From assembly GCF_932526225.1 (NCBI RefSeq), contig NC_064035.1, positions 17,039,969-17,103,968 on the forward strand: DNA of 64,000 nt. The letters are read 5' to 3'. Below are positions 51,215-62,862 of this stretch, one piece after another. The notes below the pieces were generated by a model. It did no database searches. It was not told the DNA's origin and was given only the letters and a program-made list of their open reading frames with translations. This stretch comes from Nematostella vectensis (taxonomy: Eukaryota; Cnidaria; Anthozoa; Actiniaria; Edwardsiidae). The position numbers and the translations under genes were made by a program. Each line of letters starts with the position of its first letter. Within the stretch, counting starts at the first letter, position 1.

Positions 51215-54014
51215 ATGGCGGGCAGAGCGATTTTGTGTTTACATCGTGTTACTGCGAGATTACCAAAGAAAATACCCTCATTTCAAGCAAGGAAAAGCCT
51301 TTCGTTATCATTTGGTAAGTATTTACTGTACTGACTGTATGAAATACGCAGAAAGCGTACCGGAGAAAAGATTCTACTTGATATTTGTAGCAGGGTATCC
51401 TCCACTGTGCAAATGTACAACATCAATGGACTTGTGTTTGTTGTGTGTTTGCAATGGGGGTTGTCTTGGGTGTGGCTGTGTTGCGTTTCGGTGAGAGTGG
51501 CGCGATAGCTCAGTGGTACGGGCTTCGCTTCTCAAGCAAGAGGGCCGGGGTACGATCCCAGGTCAGATCAACTTGGGATTTTTTCAGAGATGTAATATAC
51601 CTGGCTCTCTACATTGGGGACTGTGCATCCCTCGTCTTCTCGGATAAGGACGTTAAGTCGGAGGTCCCGTCTCTCATCGCACATCATTAACCTGTATTGG
51701 GGGACGTAAAAGAACTACTGGGGATGCTGGCCCGTCGTACCATCTTCAGTGACAATGCTTACGGAATAACTAACTCATGATTGTAAACTGAGTGGAGCAG
51801 TCTGTATCTACACACTGACGAGTAATAAAGTCCGTCACATGTGAAGCGCATTTGATCATTTCTTATGTTAAAGTGCGCTATACAAATGACAAACATTGTA
51901 TTTCATTTCATTTTTAGGTGGTTGGGTGGGGATGAAGGGGTCACCTCACATGAAGAGTAAATATAAGTGTCTTTTTGACTGCCTACCCACTTGTAAGTAA
52001 TGTCATATCTATATCCCTGAAAATCTTATTGTAATTCCAAGGTCTGCTGCGACCAAGTGACTCAGAGTGGCGGGAAAAGCTTACCCCTCAACAGTTCACA
52101 GTCTGTCGCCAAAAAGGAACAGAACCAGTAAGTTTGTTGAATTTGTCTATTGCTGTGTACTGTTGTCTTATATGGCACTGTCTTTTTACTAGCCTTGGAG
52201 TGGAGAATACAACAACTTTAAGGGAAAAGGTATTTTCCAGTGCGTTTGCTGCAGTGCAGACTTGTTCAGGTAACTTATCATCCCTATGATGTTTATGCAC
52301 TAGTCATTTAAAACCCCCACCCCATGTTCCCAGGGAAGTGTGGGGCTAAGAGCACTTTTTGAACAAGAATCTGTCCCGAGGGGGTGGGGGAATTGACAGT
52401 TATTGACTCTAAGATTTGACCCCACCATCAGGGCTTTGGGACAAATGAGTAACATCACAAATGTACTTTGCAAAAGTCATGTAGGTTTCTAGTTTCAGAA
52501 TCCTGCTATTCTGTAGCAAGCAATTCCATGTATCAGCATGTGGCAAGCTACATGGCGAAATGTGCAAAAACAAAAAGAGTAGTTTTCAGGGCAAAATTCC
52601 CCCTAATTCAGCGACAAATGCTGAGAAAAAGTCACTTTTTGGTATATTGGGCGAATAGAAGCATGGGAACCCCCTCTTTTTTTACTAATGTTAGGATTAT
52701 CATTTTTCTTTTGGTAGAAAAGTTTAAAGAATTTTCAACAAGTTTTTAAGCTAATGTCATAAAAAGCCTCTAAATGATGCATCAAAAAGCCTCGAATTAT
52801 CACTGACTAGGGGCACAATTTGGCGTTTTTCCAAGAGTATTGTCAAGCCACGCAGAAAATTTCAAATTCCTGTTTTGTCTGAACCAGATTGTGTCAGAAA
52901 TAAGCGATTATATTGAAATTTGTCTGTTTCACAAAATCCTCCAAAATTAGCTCTCTATGGCTTGTTTCTGAACCAGCATGGTCACCCCTTCTTTTTATTT
53001 CATAATTTAACTTCTATATTCTAAACAGTAAATAGACAAATTATGAAAGAAATTCTACAACAAGCTTTATTTCAAGAAAAATACCTGAAAAGATATAGGC
53101 TTATTTCAGAAGACTTGTTGTCAGGTAGTCGAGTGCATTTTTCTCCTGAGGGGGTGGGGGTTTTCTCTGTTTTGAGCAGCATCAAAGTCTATTCCCTCAC
53201 CCTTCCCCAGGAGCATGGGGGTTTCAGTTGACTAGTGCATTAGGGAACAGCAATCATGAGGTTAGTGGAGTTTTCCCCTGTTTAGTATTTCCATAACTTA
53301 TTTTAGTAAGAAAAGAAAGGGTAATTTCTAATGCCATTCTTGTCCATTTTTCTGTGCACTGACTGTTTAAAGTGTAAAATATTTCTATATGCACTATGCA
53401 GCTCATCTTTCTGTTGTGGAATTTTCTATTTTAGCTCATCAACAAAATTCGATTCCGGTAGTGGCTGGCCCTCATTTTTTTCCTCAGTGAAAGACAAATC
53501 TGACATCAGTGCTGTCTGTGAGAATGTGGACAACAGCTATGGAATGAAAAGGACAGAAGTTGTTTGTAGAAAGGTTAAGTGTTATGCACTTGTTTATCTA
53601 TTTGCTTTTTGTGGCTATTTTTTAAAATGGACACACACTAATCATATTTAGACATTTTTTGTTCTATTTTAATAAATTATAGCAAAATAAAAAAACATTT
53701 ACTCTGGTCTCCCATCCCCCTTCCCTCCAACAGACATTTTACATTTAGTTTTCCACGTCTCTTCTTTTTAGCACTATGGGCCCAACAGCCACACTGAATG
53801 TTCTTGAAACTGTACTTTGTGCTCCTGTACCTGTTTTCCCTCTATCATTTTACATTTTTTCAGATATTTCTTATAAATATTGAGTGAATGTTACTTTTCT
53901 TATTTACAGTGTGACAGTCACCTTGGCCATGTATTTACTGATGGACCTCCTCCTACAGGATTAACATACTGTATTAACAGTGTAGCATTACAGTTCAAAC
54001 CAGAGGAAAGTTAG
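51215..54014 (+). CDS. MSRB: peptide-methionine (R)-S-oxide reductase B, probably mitochondrial
   Basis: Five exons: 51215-51314, 52042-52127, 52193-52269, 53435-53573, 53910-54014; total 507 bp (168 aa), phases consistent. The enzyme reduces methionine-R-sulfoxide in proteins with thioredoxin as electron donor. The N-terminus ([19 protein letters not shown].. SLSLSF) is rich in Arg, Ser and hydrophobics with no acidic residue, like a mitochondrial presequence. The MsrB core follows: [20 protein letters not shown], the zinc cysteine pairs C79-C82 (CVCC) and C132-C135 (CRKC), [23 protein letters not shown], and the catalytic Cys155 in TYCINS. MSRB1 type is excluded because this is Cys, not selenocysteine. 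It is tail to tail with AOX. Confidence 0.96.
51491..51915 (+). mobile_element. tRNA-derived SINE (copy 2) in MSRB intron 1
   Basis: The head gcgcgatagctcagtggta looks like a tRNA A-box region and ggtacgatccc is a B box with one change. The body shares cttctcggataaggac, cggaggtcccgtctct, cattaacctg and gggacgtaaaagaac with copy 1. The tail gaagcgcattt..gtgcgctatacaaatgac resembles the conserved 3' end of CR1/L2-type LINEs and is followed by AT-rich repeats. The tRNA head differs from that of copy 1. Confidence 0.82.
52296..53239 (+). mobile_element. 944-bp TTA-flanked DNA element (Harbinger-like), copy 1, in MSRB intron 3
   Basis: Left end TGCACTAGTCATTTAAAAC followed by a C-rich block, right end gggtttcagTTGACTAGTGCA; an inverted repeat of about 45-50 bp. 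Flanked by TTA (52293-52295 and 53240-53242), the 3-bp duplication used by PIF/Harbinger elements. Internal sequence ctgtagcaagcaattccatg is shared with the inverted copy at 63129-63708. No transposase frame. Confidence 0.8.
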
Positions 54015-54108
54015 GTATTGCATCTAAACCAAGTTTTACATTGGGTCTCAAGATATCCTGTCTAAAATTCTTCGTCTTTTAGAGTTAGTTAAGAATCTAG
54101 TGCCCATT

Positions 54109-57100
54109 TTATAGTTTTCTCTGTCCGGGGAAAAAGGGATTTGGATCGTCCAGGTGTATGGAGCTGAGAGTGTGGTTGACAACTCTGTGGTGTGCCTCAT
54201 CTGCACGAATCGCGAGGATCACATCTCGCATCACGGCATCTTCCTAAAAGGAAATTATTCAAACAAATAATGGTTACAACTATGTTAATTTTCATTGATC
54301 TTATTGATTAAAAAGGTCTGTGCCTTTAAATTGATATTTTTTTTTAAATTAAATAACATTAAAATGTATACATAAAGCAGCCTCACAATCTTTTGCTTGA
54401 CATTTGATAAGCTTGTCCTATAACATATCTGTTATTTCAAGGCTATTGCCAGGGCTCAACAATGTCACCTTTGTTTTTAACAGTATATAGTTGGTATTTG
54501 AGGGATTTGGGGTAATCAAGACACCTACCTTTAACTTCCAGTAATTACTAGCAATTTTGGGAGCTTTCAATGTGTTCCATGTTGGTAGTTTCCCATTGTC
54601 AATACACTAATATATGAAAAAGTACCTCTGTAAGTGACTCATTTTGGAAATAAATAAAAATATATATTTCAGACTCACCTCTAGACAATATGTATAAGTC
54701 TTCACTGCCTCTTCCTCTAAGTATCCCACAAATCTGTGGCAGAACCTTGGGCTAGTTAGGTATGCAATGAAGAACATATTTACAAACACTCCTAAAAGAA
54801 AAGAAAATGAGGGTTTTATGAACTAATATTTAGTAACAATACAGATAATAGTTTAGGTATTTAAAACCCAGATGGGGCTTGGGGTACAAAAAACGCCCCA
54901 AACTCAGTTATTTTTTTTGTTACTAAAGGTGCTATGTGAAAACAGTGATTTACCAATTTCAAATCCCAATTATTTTATGGTGGAACAAGTGAAATACCCA
55001 AACATAGTTAGTAGAGGGGACTGGTTTGGAAACCCAGAACTTCAAAGAGACATGTTATTGTTCTCTGATTTCTGAGTTATCTGACCATGACGGTGCACAA
55101 GTCAAGTGTACAGTACAAGAGATTATATTGAGTAAACAAAGAATCCTTCTTATTTGTATCAATACCACACTTCGATATTTATAAAAATCTGCAGTATTGA
55201 TGCAGACTTGTACAAACACTACTATGCTTGAAAGCTCAACAGGTTTGTTTGGTAGAGCTCTACTCGCAACAGAGTTTTAGCACTGCTCGATGCTTGTAAA
55301 AAATATACAGCTGTTATTATTCATTCTAGTTTATCTGAACATGGCCAGATGATGGCCCTAGGGTGCATGTGACAATGTGCATTTGCAAAGCTAGCCACAC
55401 CAATTACACTCTCAAAGGTAAGTACCTTGTGCGGCAAGGATGACTCCTCTGAATAGTATTCCAGGCCTTTTCAGTTCTAATGCTGTCATTAGATGCATTC
55501 GTTCATTTTCAGCTTCCTCTACAAAGATTAATAATATATTTTATATTTTTCTAATTAATTTCTTCACAGCCCTATCTCCAAATGAAACATTTGCTACTAA
55601 CCTAATAGTGTATGTATCCACCCGTGGTCCCTCGTCAGCCTCCGTAGTGAGTTAAAGTGTCTGGTCATAGCACCAATCATGCCTGGGACACCCGCAACTG
55701 TTTCCAACATAATGATGCGCCTGTCAATTTAGAGATATGTTAAACAAAATGCCCATCCAGGCAGACTTTCAGAATTATCAGCATAACACTGATCTTACGT
55801 TAGCCATTTGCTTTCTGTCATGGGACCGATCTTGTAAAGAGAACCCAAGTCAAAAGCAGATCGGAGGAACTGAACACAGAAGTAAGCCAGCTGAAAATAA
55901 ACCAAATGAAAATAAATTTGTTGAAATCCATAGGCCTAATGTAGAAGGCTAGAGATCAACAAAATATTGTGAACTGTCGGTGTTTTAGTTTAGTTTTTCC
56001 AGTAAGTTTTTCTTCTCTGCACACCTTATCAACTTTGGTTGCTGGTGGTGTGTGCTTGATCTCTACTTTGTTGACATCTTCATCCGTCCTGGAATTCATA
56101 ACATTGTTACAAATAAGTAGAAGCCCAGGCTCGCGGCAAGTGTTTGACTTCAAAATAAAAGAGAGGTTAATAAAACAGTAGTACTATCTTACTAACCTCT
56201 GCTAACTGCTCAATTCCCTAGCATTGTCCCATAAACAGGATAACTCAAATAAAACTGGTATATAGAACTAGTTAAAGTAAAAATGCCTGCATATGCCACC
56301 TAGTATGAACCACCCCCAAATAAAAATAAATAAATGAACTATCACTCCTGGGGCAGATCCAGCTTTTTGCAAAGGGGAGGATTTGACCAAAATCGAAATT
56401 TGTCGTTGGAATGAACAGACACAATGAAAACAATAAAAAAAGGCAGCCCAAGGGTGGAAGTGTTAACCCCCCACCCCCCCGTAGATCCGCTACTGCACTC
56501 ACCAAATAGGGTGCGGTAGCAGATAAGGTCGGTCATCAGGATCATTTGACTTTCCTGTTGGCTGTTGGGGGTTTTCCTTGAAGTGAGGGAGATGTTGGGC
56601 ATCACTGACGCTTAAGTGGAATAAATTAGTCTGCAAAAAAACCTCTCAGTTCTAAATGCCAGTCTTAAAATTTCCGGTTGTCTCGTTTGCCCATTTTGTT
56701 TTGAGCACGACAAGGAATCCCTTGAATCCCTTGACATTCACCGAAAAAAAAAATTCATAGATCGGATGCGCGCACGAATATCCAATCAGAAAGCAGCAAA
56801 TAGAAGCCAGCGAAGTGCAACCCAAATGTTCCACAAAAATCCCACAAATTGTAACCGCTGTGATCCCAGATACTTAAATTTCTTAGATACTAAACAGATA
56901 CTAATCAAAAACTAATCAGATACTTAACAGAAACTAATAGCAAGGGGGGGTAATTTTTGATAACAAAAAATATTCAAAATTATCTATTTTCTGCATAGAA
57001 TTAGAGAGTATGGCTGGAAAAACGTCAACATATTTATCTTACATCGATTTTCCCGCTATTTGGCGAATTTTGGCTAAATTTCTATTTCCAGTCATCACTA

Positions 57101-58798
57101 GCGTGAAAAATTCAAAAAGCGATCCTACACATTATGCAGATGAAATTATGCAGATCTCAAAAGGAAAGAAAATCCCGTCGTCTTTCGGATTATTTGATTT
57201 TATCACGACCAATTTGATTCCAGTTTATATTTTAACTCCCCATAATTGTTGCGATGTAGCGCAGTTGCTGTAGTTGATGTAGCTAGCGTGACTTCCAAGC
57301 GCATGATCCAAGCGTGACTCCCACTTGGGTGGTCTTCAACGTTGACAACATTTATTATGTCAGCGCAAAAAAGTACAAAAGTAAGGCATTTGCTCTTAAA
57401 AAATTAGCAATAACTTAGCTGTAAATCGGTATAGAAACGTTTCAGAAATGTATATTATAGCTATTGTGTATTGCATAGAATTTTGCAAAACCAAAAAAAT
57501 ATTCTAATCAGACATTAGTGTAGGATCCACACAAATTACAAAAGTTGCTGTAAATAATTTAAGAAATCATAATAGTAATGCCTTTCATTGATTCTAGATG
57601 ATTTTACTCGGGAAATAGCCATTTTTAATGTTTTTGTTATGAAGTACCCCCCTGACCGTTTTTAGTATCTGTTTAGTATCTGATTAGTATTCTTTTATGT
57701 AATTAGAGTAACCTAGGATAATATCAAACACAAATTTAATGGAAGGACTTGCACTGCTCTTGTATGTAGTTTGTTTGCCTTTTTGTTTTTCGTTAATATA
57801 AATTTTACGTGTTTTTTTGCAATTTGAGTCCCAAGTCTACACTAAAAGTGGCCGGTCAAAGAAAACAGGGCTAGCACTTTCTACGCTGACCGAAAAATGC
57901 TGAGATGCTTGCCCAGATTCGCAGAAAAATATATCAAACCAATCTTTTTTGACGTCGATTGCCAACATTATGTGGGACATTAGGGGGACCCAGTCTCGTA
58001 CCCAGACGCCGCGCGATGCATGACGGTCAGGATGCGGTTTCGGGGTCGGAATTCGCTTGACGTCTGGCAGAACTCAGGAAATATCTTGCTAGTTTTTCAA
58101 ATATCTTGCAAGCAGCGTTTTTATGGCCGTTTTTTACTTTTTTTTGCGCACAAGTCCAAGGGCCTACCTACACACACTCGTTGTAAACCATTTAGTTTTA
58201 TTTTCGGTGGTTCCCTGTTCAATTAGACGATATTTTCGTTTCGTAAAACGCAAGACGGCGGACGACACTGGTGACCATGAATGTTATTGCATCATTTTTT
58301 TCCTGTTTGGCTATTCGTGCGCGTGATTGGCATGTCGGATCTTCCGAAATAAAATTGAAGGCACAAAAATACATAAAAAAAAAGTTTCTATGCAACGCCC
58401 TGAAAGAAGAAGTAATCAACTGAAATAGAATACTTCGAAACCGAATACTGGTAATCAAACAAAATTTTGTAAGTGCCTATATAACGAAAAAGTCACGTAA
58501 GAGAAACGAAGCACGTTCGTCGACCAAATTTTATAACGCACATAACACCCAAGTAACCATAGACACTGTTGTATTCTCTGTCTAAATTTTCGTCACCCAA
58601 ATCAAGTAAACAAGCATTTACCGTCAAATAGGCGGGTGTTAACCGATTTGCCGTGAAGAAAGCGGTGCGCTGCTTGAGCGAGGAGGCAAACGAGCTTGAC
58701 CTCAATCCCCTCAAAACAAGTCTCGTAGGGCATGATCGAGTTGATCTGCTTAGAATTCTACTCAGTGGAATAGCTCGGTGAAATTCACGAACAATCAT
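54109..58798 (-). CDS. AOX: mitochondrial alternative oxidase (ubiquinol oxidase)
   Basis: Nine exons on the minus strand: 58622-58798, 56503-56630, 56025-56088, 55799-55890, 55602-55720, 55426-55518, 54679-54791, 54529-54606, 54109-54243; total 999 bp (332 aa), all junctions in phase. The enzyme is a di-iron oxidase on the matrix face of the inner membrane that passes electrons from ubiquinol directly to oxygen, bypassing complexes III and IV. The first exon is an Arg/Ser-rich mitochondrial presequence ([19 protein letters not shown]). All four iron-binding motifs are present: LET (E160), NERMH (E199, H202), LEEE (249-252) and RADEAHH (E304, H307), plus AGVPGM and the end DPNPF. No acceptable start other than 58798 is needed. 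Exon 1 assignment rests on the presequence, the donor gtaaat and phase. Confidence 0.95.
56345..56500. repeat. short dispersed inverted-repeat element, AOX intron 1
   Basis: Starts ggggcagatccagcttttt and ends cccgtagatccgctactg, with ggcagcccaagggtgg inside, matching the element at 26508-26668 in PHF14 intron 1. It ends next to AOX exon 2 (56503-56630). Confidence 0.6.
56885..57705. mobile_element. foldback-type element with repetitive inverted arms, AOX intron 1
   Basis: The left arm (56885 to about 56975) is built of agatactaa-type sub-repeats followed by GGGGGGGTA and ataacaaaaa. The right arm (about 57620-57705) is the reverse complement (ttttgttat, tacccccc, agtatctgtttagtatctg). Arms are about 85 bp. 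The interior holds a 264-bp ORF (57010-57273) without splice sites or recognisable domain. Confidence 0.65.
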
Positions 58799-59765
58799 TA
58801 TTCCAAGGATATTGTGCTCACATTTGGTATCGTCTGCAGTACAGTCGTATAATGAATGCTATGAGTTGGGTGTCGTTTGTTGAGCTGTGATGATGTGACG
58901 TCATTCTACCACTGAGAACCCCCGCAAAGTGCCTTGTCATCATGATGTTTAGGAATCACGATCGGAATTTCCCCGAAAAAAAATAATAAAAAGAATATTC
59001 CCTCACTACCAAAAAATATTAGCGAACAAATGCTCAGAAAAGACTTATATAAATCAATATCTTGGATTATTAAAAGTAGAGGTCGTACTTCACTTTATAA
59101 TTCACTTTTTTATTAAAATTGCTGAGTCATCGTGATCTTTTTTAGCCTTGGCATAAGCTTATGGAAATTTTCGCTGATTTCATTGTGAATTTCAGTCGCG
59201 TCTTTATTTTAATAGGATTAAAATCTGCCAGCGTTTGCTGTCCGTTCAAAATAACATTCTGCTCTTAGCTAAACGAACGTTCGTTTAAAATTTCAAATCG
59301 TGATTCTTGAATCTTGAAAAAGGCGCTGTAATACGACCAAAGAACACGCAAAAAGTAAACAAACACAACACTAGACTACACACGTCTTTTCAACAGTTTT
59401 TTATTTTTCACTGATTTTGATTTTCACCCTATGTTTACCGTAAAATCGATAGGGACAAATAAAGAGCTTGGGCTACCTGTGTTTAAATCTGAACATAGAA
59501 AAGATTCTCAAGCCAATGTTCTCTAGAGGTTATTGGGACTTGTAATGACAACAGGGAGCCCAAGCTAACAGTTATTGGTTTTTGGGTTTTGTGAGAAATT
59601 CTTAATAAAAAAACACACGAATCTCGCCGAATGGATAGAAGTGATCATTTTAATTACCTCTGTGAAGTTTCGTAAAATTCCCTGTGTTAATGACACCTAA
59701 AGTTTGCACAGCTATTAAGGTTAATAACCAGTCAATTAGATTTCTTCTTGATATGTTGTTGCTCT
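58799..59765. other. spacer upstream of AOX
   Basis: Upstream side of the AOX gene. AT-rich and without supported exons. A short inverted pair, gagcttgggct (59464) and agcccaagct (59563), is visible. Confidence 0.4.
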
Positions 59766-60232
59766 ACCCTGGGTACTAAGCATACTAAAGGCTCCACGCT
59801 TACTCTCAAAGAGATGCAAACCAGCGACACAGAGCAAAAAAATGTTAAGTTTTCCCAAAATAAGGTCTGGTTAACTTCGGTAAGCTTGAATTTTTGCATA
59901 GAGGTTTCTTATGTTATGTAAACCAACATATCAAAAAGAGTTTTTTTCTAATGAATTCATCTTCGAGATATAAGACTTGAAGTGCAATTTTCAAATGTTT
60001 AAAGTATGAATTCTCCTCGTTTTTTAGGGGGAAGTCGGGCTCTGATCAGAAATTAAACCAACTTTGCTCGCTAATATCTAAATTTCTTTAAAATTCGGAA
60101 TTAAGCGTTTGGTGAGAGGAACTCCTTGTATGTGGAATCTTGAGCTTATATATTTAGAATTGGAAGATTTCATGCCATTTTTTTGCTCTGTCGCGACGAG
60201 TGATCAAGCTTGGAGCCCTTAGTACCCAGGGT
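59766..60232. mobile_element. 467-bp MITE-like inverted-repeat element
   Basis: Left end accctgggtactaag then ggctccacgctt and cagagcaaaaaaatg; right end is the reverse complement (tttttgctctg, aagcttggagccc, cttagtacccagggt). Arms are about 55-65 bp, the left one with a small insertion and divergence. Target duplication not identified. Confidence 0.7.
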
Positions 60233-61154
60233 TTTGTCGAACCATCTACTAACATGGTCAGCGGTAGTGGTCTATAAAGGGGGGGGGGGGGGGGTATGGA
60301 GTCTAGACAAAGACCATGTTGTTATGTCAGGCTTATGTTAATGTTGAACCATCTACACTTGAACATATGGACATAAGAGTGCACGTGCCTATGTCATTAT
60401 GTCACTAGTGTGCACCAGGCATAAGAGAATCAGAGAAACAAATAACAAAAATGTCTGAACGGAATGTACTTCAAATACTTACTAATTATACAATGACTAA
60501 AAGAAAAGAATATTGCATCTACTGCATATGATTTATAATACTTAAAAACAAACTCATGCTTAAAAGACAACATATAGGGAAAAAAATCATTGCAATGCTT
60601 GATTTATCTATACGTATAGGAACTATGAAAAACACTATATTAGTAAGCATATAATCATCTTAATGGACAACCAATGATCTAACACTATATTACTTTCTTA
60701 TGACCAGTTCATAAGGATGGTTTGCTTAAAGTCAGTATTATCAGCACAATCGTAGCAGTATATTAGAATGCCAAATGCTCATTTAGAATTGAGAACTAGG
60801 GACTCTACAAAGAGTGTGAATTAGGCACTTGATTAACCCAGGTCCCAGAGCCTTGGTAGCTTTAGGGTAAATAGTCATACAAGCTGTTGCAGCCCAGTGA
60901 CAGCTAGACACTTAAAGTTCTGGGATCAGGGTAGAACTCAATGGCTTGAGTAAATGAAAAATACCACATCTGATTGCCAAGATCGGACTTGGCACTCAGA
61001 CTTTGGTGGATAGAAGGGTTATATGACTTGGCAAATGCAGAAACCTGTCACATAAACATGAATAAAGTCAATACACGAGAAATTATTAACACAATTTTAA
61101 ATGTCTTAACTCAAATGGTTTAAAGAAAATATGGGTGAGTATTTTTATAAAGTT
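60233..61154. other. spacer and bZIP 3' flank
   Basis: Contains a G run at 60279-60294 and otherwise unique AT-rich DNA. The 3' UTR of the minus-strand bZIP gene should lie just below 61155. No further gene seen. Confidence 0.4.
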
Positions 61155-61843
61155 TCATTTAGACCCTCCATGTAGGGCAGCCTTTAACTGATTTAGCTCC
61201 CTGATAAGCTGTTCCACTTGTACTTTTAAAGAATAATTCTCTCTTTCTAGCTCACTTTCTTTGGCAAACAAAGCTTGCTGTTTGCCCTTCCTTGCTTGTC
61301 TGAACTTTTTAGAAGCCTGATTATTGCGCTTTCTTTTCTCCTCGCTCTTGTCACTGTCACCACTGGAAGAGCTTGGTGAGGGTACCAGAAGGTCCAAACC
61401 AGACTCCTGCCGAGGTATTCCAGTAATGATGATTTCTTCTTTATCCATTGACCAATAATCATCAAGATTTTCACTTTTTACTGGCAACAAAGAGCCAGGA
61501 CATGTACCATCTCCACTACAGCCCTCATGCTGGCCTGCAAAGGTGTCCGACTGATTCCACATTGAAAATTCTGAGTTTTGAATTGGTGACAAGGGAAGGT
61601 TTTCGTGTGATCTGGTACCCTGAGGTCTTCTGAATTTCACTCCTTGGCCCTCAATGCCTGTGTTGTGATTTTCAACAAGACTTTTCTCGAGCTCTGCAAC
61701 TTGGTCAAAAAAAGATCCACCTTGCAGAACCTGGTTCCAGAGGCCACACCCCAAGCCATCGCCGAATCCTCCTCCAGGTTGAATAGGTGTTGCACTGCTT
61801 GGCGTCTCTCGCAAAGAGATTGGGGAGGCCAAGCACAAAGCCC
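61155..61843 (-). CDS. bZIP transcription factor, main coding exon (5' end unresolved)
   Basis: The C-terminus is a bZIP domain: basic region KRKRNNQASKKFRQARKGK with the N-x2-A-x3-F-R pattern, then a zipper with Leu every seven residues (in SEL, YSL, EQL and NQL), ending 10 residues later at TGA (61155-61157). The exon begins after a gattgtag acceptor at 61843 and needs a phase-1 upstream exon. The good upstream donor (62397, ATAG|GTAAGG) fits that phase, but in this frame the upstream exon has a stop and no ATG. The first ATG in the main frame is at 61562, giving 135 aa; without that limit the frame reads about 230 aa. The Phe in the basic-region position usually Ser, Cys or Tyr is uncommon among animal bZIPs. 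I cannot assign it to ATF4, C/EBP or another class. Confidence 0.8.
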
Positions 61844-62396
61844 CTACAATCAATTTAAGAGAGCATTTTTAAAACTCTCTTGTATTAAAAGAGACAAATC
61901 TCAAGTCTAGATCAATCCTCAAACTAATGATAAATAAAAACATCATTTGGATACTGGACCATAGCCAATGGAGTTCGGGGGGTTCTGAAGGAAAATTGAG
62001 TAACACTGCGAGCTAGGACGAGCTACCTAAGAAAAAATGGTCCGCTTTATCTTTGGGTTAACGAACCCCACCGCTCAAAATCCTGGCTACGGGTCTGAAT
62101 GAATATTTTTTTACTTTCTTTTAGTATTTAAATTTAAAAGAACCTAAATACACTCTAGATGATTCCAACAATGATTTCTTGAAAGGGTTTCGCAAATTGA
62201 ATTAAAGTTTTTAGTAAAATGATTTTGATCTCATTATCAATTCAGAAGGCTGGCATACTTATTGTTAGTCAAATTTCGAATAGAAAATACTTTTTTAGAC
62301 TAGGAGGTTTTAGGATTTAATATCTCATTGCACCAACATTGCCAAGTAAACCGTGGGATTACTTGTTTCTAAACCTACATAAATTACCCCCCTTAC

Positions 62397-62521
62397 CTAT
62401 GTCAAAGACGACGTGCGGATTCGTAGAAGACTAAGCGGCAGTCCGCCATCGATTGTGAGCTGCTTTTTACAGGCGAAGCTTTCGCTTTTTTAGCCTTCAA
62501 AACATGAGAACTCGACATCAT
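62397..62521 (-). other. upstream exon of the bZIP gene with a 39-codon uORF
   Basis: Begins with two tandem ATGs (62521 and 62518) and reads 39 codons to TGA at 62404-62402, four to five bases before a strong donor (ATAG|GTAAGG, last exon base 62397). A further in-frame ATG, in atggcggac, lies inside. The frame is not continuous with the bZIP frame across this splice. It is either a uORF-bearing leader exon or part of a differently spliced N-terminus. Confidence 0.5.
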
Positions 62522-62862
62522 TTTCTTCGTTTTTACCCTCCCATGAGAGGTTGAGCTTTTAAAATACATCTTAGTCGTAAAGACTCTAAAAAATTAGCGA
62601 CAAAGGAAGGCGAATGACTCGATCGAAGATCGATACGAAAAGAGAGTAAGAAGCGTGCTAATGACGTCAGAGCGTAGCCGAGAGGGACTGGGACAACCCA
62701 GGAACGCCTGCCGAAATTTGACAAAGTCATACTAAAATCTGCAGTCAGCATTTGCGAGGAAAAATAGGGTGGCAGATCGAAGGAAAATTTAGCGATAAGC
62801 ACTAGAAGCATTTAAAAGACATGTTTAAAGAGCAATTTTAATCAAGCAGAAGTTTTCTCATT
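62522..62862. promoter_or_regulatory. short divergent promoter between bZIP and BTB genes
   Basis: Only 341 bp separate the tandem ATG of the minus-strand bZIP leader from the BTB start codon on the plus strand. The block contains gctaatgacgtcagagc near 62657-62673, a perfect palindromic CRE (TGACGTCA), the classic CREB/ATF bZIP site. Confidence 0.6.

Noticed and set aside
51495-51570. Functional tRNA gene (plus)
   Set aside because: Same reason: imperfect B box (GGTACGATCCC) and continuation into the shared SINE body.
57010-57273. 87-aa ORF in AOX intron 1
   Set aside because: No splice sites, no domain, and it lies inside the foldback element.
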